Assembly (NCBI GenBank): GCA_037440125.1 | Contig: JBBIUU010000091.1 | Span: 1 to 11,919 of the forward strand | Direction: 5' to 3' | From: JAKAJA01 sp037440125 | GTDB taxonomy: Bacteria; Acidobacteriota; UBA4820; DSQY01 | DNA: 11,919 bases | In this document: positions 7,511 through 11,919 of the stretch, piece by piece | Position numbering within the stretch: position 1 is the first letter of the stretch | Layout: each line of letters opens with the position of its first letter | The notes under the pieces: generated by a model | Told to the model about the DNA's origin: nothing | The model's database searches: none | The model's input: the letters and a program-made list of their open reading frames with translations, nothing else | Program-made: the position numbers and the translations under genes

Positions 7511-7580
7511 GCGACCGCACCGGAGGTGTACCCGTAGGGTCCATTGAGGATGCGGGCGCCGAAGGCCGACAAAGCATATG
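7511..7580 (+). repeat. Structured GTAC-tipped element, copy C (degenerate)
   Basis: Outer stem GCGACCGCA (7511-7519) pairs with TGCGGGCGC (7551-7559), 8 of 9 positions. Inner stem TGTACCC (7527-7533) pairs with GGGTCCA (7537-7543), 6 of 7, around loop GTA. The two stems are separated by an internal loop. Nine bases (7559 to 7568) lead to the box GACAAAGCATATG (7568-7580), related to GACGAAGCAGGTG of copy A. The two-part stem with a GTAC in the inner helix, then the box, matches copies A and B. Strand is given relative to copy A; transcription is not shown. Confidence 0.55.
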
Positions 7581-7660
7581 CCCCCGACTCGAAAGTGATG
7601 TTGCCAGCACCATCGCCAGCTCGCTCCGGATCGGGCCAGATGCGAGGAAGGCGTGAGGGG

Positions 7661-7742
7661 CGCGCCGAGGCGTACTAGTTCCGTACGTCGCAGGCGCGAC
7701 CCGAGCGCATGACGAAGCAGGTGGCTCGAGACTGTGCGAGCC
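7661..7742 (+). repeat. Structured GTAC-tipped element, copy A (possible ncRNA)
   Basis: Stem-loop 1: outer stem CGCGCC (7661-7666) with GGCGCG (7693-7698), an internal loop, and inner stem CGTAC (7671-7675) with GTACG (7683-7687). Eleven bases later comes TGACGAAGCAGGTGG (7710-7724), 14 of 15 identical to the box of copy B at the window end. Stem-loop 2 follows: GGCTCG (7723-7728) with CGAGCC (7737-7742). Stem sequences differ from copy B while pairing is kept, which points to selection on structure or to a folded mobile element. Confidence 0.7.
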
Positions 7743-7828
7743 CCCCTAAAAGGGGTGTGGGTTCCCGGTTGCCCAGGAACCCACATTGAGGAGGGGGATC
7801 CTCATGGAGAGCGTCGTAAGCGCCCCCG
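7743..7828 (+). repeat. Tandem structured unit 1
   Basis: In order: hairpin CCCCT-AAA-AGGGG (7743-7755); a perfect 9-bp hairpin GTGGGTTCC (7757-7765) with GGAACCCAC (7776-7784) whose 10-base loop contains TTGC; hairpin GAGGA (7788-7792) with TCCTC (7799-7803) and loop GGGGGA; a linker with AGCG and GTCGT-like bases; and CCCCC (7823-7827). The G-loop could pair with the CCCCC to form a pseudoknot. Every element recurs in unit 2 about 101 bases later. Confidence 0.65.
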
Positions 7829-7838
7829 TTGTCCCTTC

Positions 7839-7928
7839 CCTCTAAGAGAGGAGGGTGGACTCCCCGGCCTTGCGACCGGGAAGTCCTAGAGGAGGGGGGA
7901 TCCTCTTGGGAAGCGAGTCGTTGCCCCC
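7839..7928 (+). repeat. Tandem structured unit 2
   Basis: Same order as unit 1: hairpin CCTCT-AAG-AGAGG (7839-7851); hairpin GGACTCCCCGG (7857-7867) with CCGGGAAGTCC (7876-7886), 10 of 11 paired, loop again containing TTGC; GAGGA (7889-7893) with TCCTC (7901-7905) and loop GGGGGGA; AGCGAGTCGT; CCCCC (7924-7928). The large hairpin keeps its pairing although most stem bases differ from unit 1. It ends 13 bases before the erpA-like stop codon. Confidence 0.65.
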
Positions 7929-7941
7929 GAGGTGGCAGAGG

Positions 7942-8277
7942 TCAGTGACCACAGCCCGCCTCGAAGGAGTGGCCACATCCGCATGAGGAGGTGGCGTTGG
8001 GGTTCTGAAAGACGAAGCCCGAGCCCCGCAAATCGTTCACGTAGTCCACCGTCGTACCCTTGAGGTACAGGACGGACATCTTGTCCACGTAGACCGGGAG
8101 ATCGCCGAAGCTGTAGGTCTCGTCGTTCTCCGTGGGCTTCTCGACCAGGGTCAGATCGTATTGGAAGCCGCTGCATCCGCCGCCCACCACCGCGATGCGG
8201 AGGCCCGAACCGGGGTGCCCCTCGGCGGCGATGAAGTTCTTGACGGCCTCGATTGCGGTGTCGGTCAGCTGGATCAT
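7942..8277 (-). CDS. erpA: A-type iron-sulfur carrier protein (ErpA/IscA/HesB family)
   Basis: The product is 111 residues, typical for the family. It carries [Fe-S] clusters from the scaffold to client apoproteins in the cytoplasm. ATG 8277-8275 has GGAGG five bases upstream. The three cluster-binding cysteines are present: Cys35 in GGGCSGFQY and Cys99 and Cys101 in SSCGCGHSF; an extra Cys109 lies in the C-terminal AGCGH. The symbol erpA is my best choice, since an isolated gene without iscS/iscU fits ErpA better than IscA, but the two are hard to separate by sequence. ygfZ, another Fe-S-linked gene, lies next upstream on the same strand, 289 bases away. Confidence 0.9.
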   Translation of the reverse strand: MIQLTDTAIEAVKNFIAAEGHPGSGLRIAVVGGGCSGFQYDLTLVEKPTENDETYSFGDLPVYVDKMSVLYLKGTTVDYVNDLRGSGFVFQNPNATSSCGCGHSFEAGCGH

Positions 8278-8289
8278 CTCATCCTCCGG

Positions 8290-8322
8290 GCCTGATGTGC
8301 CTTTTCGGCGTGTTCATCAGGC
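8290..8322 (-). promoter_or_regulatory. Inverted repeat just upstream of the erpA ribosome site
   Basis: GCCTGATG on the minus strand (8322-8315) pairs perfectly with CATCAGGC (8297-8290), leaving 17 bases between the arms, within which GCC/GGC can also pair. It ends three to four bases before the GGAGG of the erpA-like gene. Its position would let it act as an operator or as a translation-affecting hairpin. The regulator, if any, cannot be named. Confidence 0.45.
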
Positions 8323-8405
8323 TTGGCCAATCGAAAAGCAAGGCCGATGCCAAGGGGCGGGGAGTCCGCATCTCCAAGCGGGAGTCTTGAGCGAAGTGCT
8401 TTATT

Positions 8406-8411
8406 ATCATA
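8406..8411 (-). promoter_or_regulatory. Possible -10 box for the erpA-like gene
   Basis: The minus strand reads TATGAT (5/6 match to TATAAT) in an A/T island (8397-8418) that stands out from the GC-rich surroundings. No good -35 hexamer lies at the usual distance, so an activator-dependent or alternative promoter is possible. A start here would give a leader of roughly 120 bases containing the inverted repeat at 8290-8322. Confidence 0.3.
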
Positions 8412-8475
8412 GGATAAGGCTTGTGACTGGGACTCGCTGCTTTGCCTCATCGCCTGCTTCTCCCTGCCCCTTGAG

Positions 8476-8505
8476 CCCGCTCCGTTCATCCCCTTAACGA
8501 GCGGG
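8476..8505 (-). other. Stem-loop between ygfZ and erpA
   Basis: CCCGCTC (8476-8482) pairs with GAGCGGG (8499-8505). GTT/AAC extends the stem inside past a single bulged C, leaving a nine-base loop. It lies about 60 bases beyond the ygfZ stop. No T-run follows on the minus strand, so it is at best a weak or Rho-assisted terminator or a transcript 3'-end stabiliser. The rest of the 289-base spacer (8278-8566) shows only the two erpA-related sites listed separately. Confidence 0.4.
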
Positions 8506-8566
8506 TCCGTTTCACTTGGGCAGGCGCGTTTCAACATCGCAACGGGTTGGGGTGCAGTCCCGACGC

Positions 8567-9649
8567 TCATGGTTGCCGGGCCCCCTGAGCCGGAGGTTCC
8601 AGGACGGTCGCGGGCGTGAAGGGCTCGACCTCGCCGACCTGGCACTGGGTGCCCGGGGCACGCGCGACCTCGGCCCTGAGGATGCCCAGCGCGAGCGTCG
8701 CCCCGAACTTCGGCGACAGCGTGGCGCTGGTCACCCTCCCGATGAGACCCTCTCCGGTTCGGATGGGGTCTCCGACGGAGGCGGCGCCTTCGACGCGGAG
8801 GCGCGCGATGGTCCGGTTCACGTGACCTCGGCTCCGCACCCGCGCCACGATCTCCTGGCCCACGTAACAGCCCTTGGTGAAGGAGACGGCGTCGGGAAGC
8901 CCCACCTCCATGAAGAGGTTCTCGGGGCCGAAGTCCGAACCGAACCGGGGCAGGCCGGCCTCGATCCTGCCGGCTTCGAGCGCGAGCCAGCCCGCGGGGT
9001 GAGCACCCGCGTCGATCAGCGCACCCCACAGCGCGTCCCTCTGCGATGCCGGGGCGAGGAGGTCCACGCCGGACCTTCCCGTCCTGGGGACCCTCACCAT
9101 CAGCACGGGCTCCTCCGGGCGGACGGCCCGATGGTCATAGGGCGCCATGCCGAGGAGCTCTTCCACCGCCTCTCTTCCGAGGAGCGAAGCGATCACGTCG
9201 GACGTCCGGGGACCCTGAAGGGAGAGCCGGGGCATGGTGTCGGAGAGCGGCTCGAAGGAGACCCGGTCGGCGATCTTGTAGCGGCGGAGGTGGGAGAGGG
9301 CCTCCTCCTCGGCGCCGGCCTCGGTCTCGATGAGGAACCGGTCCCGGCCGGCGCAGATCCTGAGGTCCGAGAGCACCTTGGACTGCCGCGTGAGCTGGCA
9401 CGCGCGGCACCCGCTCCCCGGGGCGAGCGCCGCCACGTCGTTGGTGAGGAGGCCGTTGAGGAAGCGCGTGCGGTCTTCGCCGGTGACGGCGAAGAGGCCG
9501 TGCTCCGAGAGGTCGAAGAGCGCGCACCCGCCGTCGAGGGCGGCGTACTCCTCCTCAAAGCTCCCGAAATCCAGGAGACGCTCCCGGCCGTCCCGCTCAC
9601 CGAACCGGGCCCCTCGTTCCGCGTGTCGTGCCGCCGTCGTCTGGCCCAT
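8567..9649 (-). CDS. ygfZ: YgfZ/GcvT family folate-binding Fe-S protein
   Basis: The product is 360 residues, close to E. coli YgfZ (326) and to GcvT. YgfZ supports repair or assembly of certain [Fe-S] enzymes in a folate-dependent way. Seen here: an N-terminal ALFDLSEHGLFAVTGEDRTRFLNGLLTNDV (~43-72), the usual GcvT-fold opening; LEAGRIEAGLPRFGSDFGPENLFMEVGL (~224-251); and the YgfZ signature KGCYVGQE at 259-266 with the essential Cys261. The glycine-cleavage partners gcvH and gcvP are absent nearby, which also favours YgfZ over GcvT. ATG 9649-9647 has only a distant GGAGAG (11 bases), so the start is less certain. It is divergent from the methyltransferase across a 128-base spacer. Confidence 0.9.
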   Translation of the reverse strand: MGQTTAARHAERGARFGERDGRERLLDFGSFEEEYAALDGGCALFDLSEHGLFAVTGEDRTRFLNGLLTNDVAALAPGSGCRACQLTRQSKVLSDLRICAGRDRFLIETEAGAEEEALSHLRRYKIADRVSFEPLSDTMPRLSLQGPRTSDVIASLLGREAVEELLGMAPYDHRAVRPEEPVLMVRVPRTGRSGVDLLAPASQRDALWGALIDAGAHPAGWLALEAGRIEAGLPRFGSDFGPENLFMEVGLPDAVSFTKGCYVGQEIVARVRSRGHVNRTIARLRVEGAASVGDPIRTGEGLIGRVTSATLSPKFGATLALGILRAEVARAPGTQCQVGEVEPFTPATVLEPPAQGARQP

Positions 9650-9777
9650 GCGATCCCGTGCTCTCCGCGTAGTTCGAGCACAACTCCCGCGCGGCCCTCC
9701 CTATTCCTCCGACCCCGCGGGCTCCATCTGGTATCCTGTCGGCTGCCGCGCGGCGGCCCCACAGGACGAGGGAGACC

Positions 9778-10350
9778 ATGGCCCACAAGTTCGACCCCAA
9801 GAACGCGCACCGTCTGGAGAGCGACGAGCGGCGGCGCTCCATGCCGCCCGAGAGGACCCTGCGGAGGCTCGGGCTCAAGCGGGGCATGACCTTCGTGGAT
9901 GCGGGGGCCGGCACCGGTTACTTCGCCATGGCCGCCGCCGAGCTCGTGGGTCCCGAGGGCCGGGTCTACGCCATCGACGTGGAGCCGGCCATGCTGAGCG
10001 CCCTGAAGGCGAAGAAGCCGCCGAAGTGGCTCGTCCCCGTGCAGTGCGGCGAAACGACCTTCCCCATCCCGGAGGGAGTGGCCGACCTCACGCTCACGTG
10101 CTTCGTCCTCCACGAGACCCACGAGCCCGAGGCCTTCCTGCGCGAGCTCGGTCGCGTGACCAAACCCTACGCGCCCATCAAGATCCTGGAGTGGGCCCGG
10201 CGGCGCCAGCCCGAGGGGCCGCCCTTCGAGGAGAGGATCCACCACCACCGCGTCGAGGCCCTCGTGCTCCAGGCCGGGCTGTGCTTCCAGAGCGTCGAGT
10301 TCTTCAACCCGAGCCAGTACGCCGTCACGGCCTTCCGGAAACCGCGATGA
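9778..10350 (+). CDS. Class I SAM-dependent methyltransferase (Methyltransf_11/25 type)
   Basis: The product is 190 residues. ATG 9778 has GAGGGAG directly upstream. The Rossmann fold is clear: motif I VDAGAGTG (40-47), acidic end of strand 2 at YAIDVEP (64-70, Asp67), motif around FPIPEGVADLT (95-105), strand 4 FVLHE (109-113), then LRELGRVTKP (121-130), where a longer enzyme would have LRPGG. The opening KFDPKNAHRLESDERRRSMPPE resembles a family of small uncharacterised methyltransferases in environmental bacteria (from memory). The substrate is unknown. It overlaps mltA by four bases (ATGA at 10347-10350), so the two are probably translated together. Confidence 0.88.
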   Translation: MAHKFDPKNAHRLESDERRRSMPPERTLRRLGLKRGMTFVDAGAGTGYFAMAAAELVGPEGRVYAIDVEPAMLSALKAKKPPKWLVPVQCGETTFPIPEGVADLTLTCFVLHETHEPEAFLRELGRVTKPYAPIKILEWARRRQPEGPPFEERIHHHRVEALVLQAGLCFQSVEFFNPSQYAVTAFRKPR

Positions 10351-11558
10351 AGAGACTCCTGGCGGCGGTGTCGCTGCTGGTTTTGGGAGCGTGCGCGCAC
10401 CAGCCTGTGAAGCCGCCCGCCCCGCCGCTGGGCCCGCAGCCGCCGGGCCAGCCGGCGCTCGTGCCGGTGGCCTGGAGCGCCCTGGGATCTTTCGCGGACG
10501 ACATGGACCTCGAGGGGTTCGCGGAGGCCTGCGCGGCCAGCGCGGCATACTACGCCGAGCTCCCCGCCGCCGCCACCTTCGACTTCGGGGGCGAGAAGGT
10601 GAGCGCGAAGGAGATGACGGAGGGCATGTCGGGCCTCTGCGCCCTCCTCCAGGATCCGAAGGCGAGCACGAAGGACAAGCTCAAGCGTCTCCAGAAATCC
10701 TCACACCTCTTCAAGAGCGTGGGGTCCGACGGCGCGGGCGCTGTGGTCGTGACGGGGTACTACGAGCCGTGGCTGGAGGGTCGCCGCACGGCGGACGCCC
10801 GGTTCGACGTGCCGGTCTACCGCCGCCCCGACGACATGCTGATCGTGGACCTCTCGCTCTTCCCGGCGGCGAAGAGCCAGGCCCGCATCGTCGGTCGCGC
10901 GGAGAGGGGACAGGTCTTGCCTTACTTCTCGCGAGAGGACATCGCGGGCGGTGCGCTCTCGGGGAAGGGCCTGGAGCTCCTCTGGCTGGAGGACCCCGTG
11001 GACCTCTTCTTCCTCCAGGTGCAGGGCTCGGGCCGCGTGACCCTCGACGACGGCGCCACGGTCCGGGTCCAGTACGACGCGCAGAACGGCCAGCCCTACC
11101 GGAGCATCGGGAAGACCCTCATCGACAAGGGCGTCCTCCCCGCGGACCAGGTCTCCATGCAGGCGATCCGGAAGTACTTCCAGGACCACCCGGACAAGCT
11201 CGACCTGCTCAACGCAAACGCGAGCTACACGTTCTTCCGGCTCGAGGATGACGGCCCCTTCGGCAACATCGGCGTGGCGCTGACGCCGGGCCGGTCCATC
11301 GCTACCGACGCGGGCGTCTTTCCCAAGGGGGCGCCGGCCGTCCTCAAGACGCGCAAACCCGTGATCGACGCCAAGGGACAGGTCTCCGGATGGGAGCCCA
11401 TGGCGCGCTTCGTGGTGAACCAGGACACGGGAGGGGCCATCGTGGGCCCCGGCCGGGTGGACCTCTTCTGGGGCGGCGGGCCTCAGGCGGAAGCCGCCGC
11501 GGGGCGCATGAAGGAACCCGGGGAGCTCTACTTCATCCTGCCCGCGGGCGGGAGTTAG
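10347..11558 (+). CDS. mltA: Membrane-bound lytic murein transglycosylase A (MltA), lipoprotein
   Basis: The product is 403 residues. It cleaves the MurNAc-GlcNAc bond of peptidoglycan with 1,6-anhydro product formation and is anchored to the outer membrane. Signal peptide with lipobox LVLGAC (lipid-bearing Cys16), then a Pro-rich linker (~19-40). MltA-domain blocks: VVVTGYYEPWLEG (133-145), FDVPVYRRP (153-161), WLEDPVDLFFLQVQGSGRV (213-231), NGQPYRSIGKTLI (247-259), LLNANASYTFFR (287-298). The C-terminal 3D domain has LTPGRSIATD (312-321) and VNQDTGGAIVGPGRVDLFWG (357-376), with Asp360 at the place of the catalytic Asp of E. coli MltA, and ends normally at LYFILP. Starts by ATGA overlap with the methyltransferase; no clear terminator follows. 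Confidence 0.96.
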   Translation: MKRLLAAVSLLVLGACAHQPVKPPAPPLGPQPPGQPALVPVAWSALGSFADDMDLEGFAEACAASAAYYAELPAAATFDFGGEKVSAKEMTEGMSGLCALLQDPKASTKDKLKRLQKSSHLFKSVGSDGAGAVVVTGYYEPWLEGRRTADARFDVPVYRRPDDMLIVDLSLFPAAKSQARIVGRAERGQVLPYFSREDIAGGALSGKGLELLWLEDPVDLFFLQVQGSGRVTLDDGATVRVQYDAQNGQPYRSIGKTLIDKGVLPADQVSMQAIRKYFQDHPDKLDLLNANASYTFFRLEDDGPFGNIGVALTPGRSIATDAGVFPKGAPAVLKTRKPVIDAKGQVSGWEPMARFVVNQDTGGAIVGPGRVDLFWGGGPQAEAAAGRMKEPGELYFILPAGGS

Positions 11559-11610
11559 GGCGTGTTCACGCTATTGCATGGGCTCTGGGATGAAGTTCCT
11601 TGTTGAATGA
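11557..11610 (-). other. Possible insertion-sequence end scar after mltA
   Basis: Right at the mltA stop the sequence AGGGCGTGTTCACGC contains the inverted repeat GCGTG-TT-CACGC (11560-11571). It resembles the termini of some IS families. On the minus strand an open frame ending inside it (stop 11566-11568) reads ...FNKELHPRAHAIA. Nothing transposase-like is seen further in. This is a weak recall-based suggestion. Confidence 0.2.
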
Positions 11611-11765
11611 GCAGGCCGTCCAGGCGCCGAGGGCGCCCTCGCCGGGCGAGCGCGACGACGGTCTCGAAAGGACCTCTCGTCTCCAGGTCGTCTCCAAGTC
11701 ATCTCTTGGATGGCCGCCTTGCCTCGGGCCCCCCACCGCAGTCCTTTCTCCCCGTCGCCTCGCCC
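11572..11765. other. Intergenic stretch without recognised gene
   Basis: Apart from the possible IS scar at its left end, I see no gene. The only structure noted is a perfect 12-base palindrome GAGGGCGCCCTC (11629-11640). Short open frames on both strands are Arg/Pro/Ser-rich shadows of GC-rich DNA. Confidence 0.6.
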
Positions 11766-11916
11766 GCCCTGCGACCCTCAGGGCTGTCCGGCCTGCTCGC
11801 CCAGTGACACCCTCCCCCCTTATGGCCACGCGCCGACGGCGTCGGACCTCCTGCTTCGTCAGCCGTCGCAGCCCGGGGCGCTCCGAGTACTCAAGTACGA
11901 GTCGGCCCCGGGCCGC
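11766..11916 (-). repeat. Structured GTAC-tipped element, copy B with downstream box and hairpin
   Basis: Read on the minus strand: stem-loop 1, with arms at 11916-11906 and 11878-11868 (11 pairs, one G-U) and a GTAC-TTGA-GTAC tip; six bases; box TGACGAAGCAGGAGG (11861-11847); stem-loop 2 CCGAC/GTCGG (11845-11833); ten bases; TAAGGGGGGAGGGTG (11822-11808); and a 6-bp hairpin GCCCTG/CAGGGC (11784-11766). The TAAGG... box is 13 of 15 identical to 7843-7857 in tandem unit 2. The order repeats that of the 7661-7886 region on the other strand. Confidence 0.65.
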
Positions 11917-11919
11917 TCG

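Larger units (their letters stand above)
7386..7941. other. Gene-free convergent intergenic region filled with structured repeats
   Basis: 556 bases separate the stops of the rightward protease gene and the leftward erpA-like gene. Short open frames on both strands have no convincing start signals or protein motifs. From left to right it holds about 125 bases with nothing recognised (7386-7510), a degenerate GTAC stem-loop element (7511-7580), a better copy (7661-7742) and two tandem ~101-bp structured units (7743-7928). No T-rich intrinsic terminator is seen for either flanking gene. Confidence 0.75.

Noticed and set aside
7457..7786. Minus-strand open frame (109 codons) and smaller frames in the convergent spacer
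   Set aside because: They run through stem-loop repeats, lack ribosome sites and show no protein motif; the structured non-coding reading explains the sequence better.
7661..7928. CRISPR array
   Set aside because: There are only two or three imperfect units with internal stems and no short identical direct repeats with unique spacers; no cas genes are present.
7743..7928. Tandem riboswitch for a downstream gene
   Set aside because: No gene starts downstream on either strand; both flanking genes end here, so cis regulation of a downstream start is not supported.
8476..8505. Intrinsic terminator for ygfZ
   Set aside because: The stem is good but no T-run follows on the minus strand; listed only as a stem-loop.
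8516..9889. Long plus-strand open frame (457 codons) opposite ygfZ
   Set aside because: It is antisense to a gene with clear YgfZ motifs, has an Arg/Gly/Glu-rich composition typical of GC-rich shadow frames, and no ribosome site or recognisable domain.
9330..10346. Upstream extension of the mltA frame
   Set aside because: The frame is open by chance through the methyltransferase and antisense ygfZ; the real start is the ATG at 10347, which begins a lipoprotein signal with ATGA coupling.
11566..11829. Minus-strand 87-codon and plus-strand 66-codon frames after mltA
   Set aside because: Arg/Pro/Ser-rich, no start signals; only the last residues of the minus frame were kept as a weak IS-end hint.

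Overview
This is a chromosomal stretch of a high-GC Gram-negative bacterium (G+C is clearly high by eye, with strong third-position G/C bias in every real gene). An MltA-type outer-membrane lytic transglycosylase, signal peptides and a lipobox show a double membrane. The gene content (MltA, YgfZ, A-type Fe-S carrier, DUF3300/DUF2950 pair, HdeD, a signal-peptide-bearing aspartic protease) fits an environmental Acidobacteriota, Methylomirabilota or former 'Deltaproteobacteria' lineage. No marker in the window settles the phylum.

Left part (1-5853): the tail of an HdeD-type membrane protein runs rightward. It converges on a leftward block that reads, in transcription order, gltX (glutamyl-tRNA synthetase), a CPBP intramembrane protease, an aldo/keto-reductase-fold protein, then a well-formed sigma70-like promoter, a DUF3300 protein and a DUF2950 protein, closed by a strong intrinsic terminator at 222-256. 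The CPBP protease and the AKR-fold gene overlap by 4 bases. The AKR-fold protein appears to lack the catalytic tetrad. DUF3300 and DUF2950 form a two-gene envelope or periplasmic operon of unknown function.

Middle (5854-8566): a divergent spacer carries a short heptanucleotide repeat. A secreted protein follows, with an N-terminal helical-repeat region and two aspartic-protease domains in one chain. Then comes a 556-base gene-free region between convergent genes (7386-7941), which is the most unusual part of the window. It holds two copies of a GTAC-tipped stem-loop element with a conserved GACRAAGCA box, followed by a tandem pair of ~101-bp units. Paired stems are kept between units although their sequence differs, and each unit could form a pseudoknot. 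A leftward erpA-like Fe-S carrier gene follows.

Right part (8567-11919): ygfZ (leftward, Fe-S/folate-linked) is divergent from a SAM-dependent methyltransferase and mltA (rightward, 4-base overlap). Beyond mltA, on the opposite strand, lies a third copy of the structured element (11833-11916). It is followed, as in the middle region, by a near-identical 15-base box and a hairpin. This repeated composite element (stem-loop 1, GACGAAGCAGG box, stem-loop 2, TAAGRGRGGAGGGTG, hairpin) is the main candidate for an undescribed system here, either a family of structured RNAs or a small non-coding mobile element.
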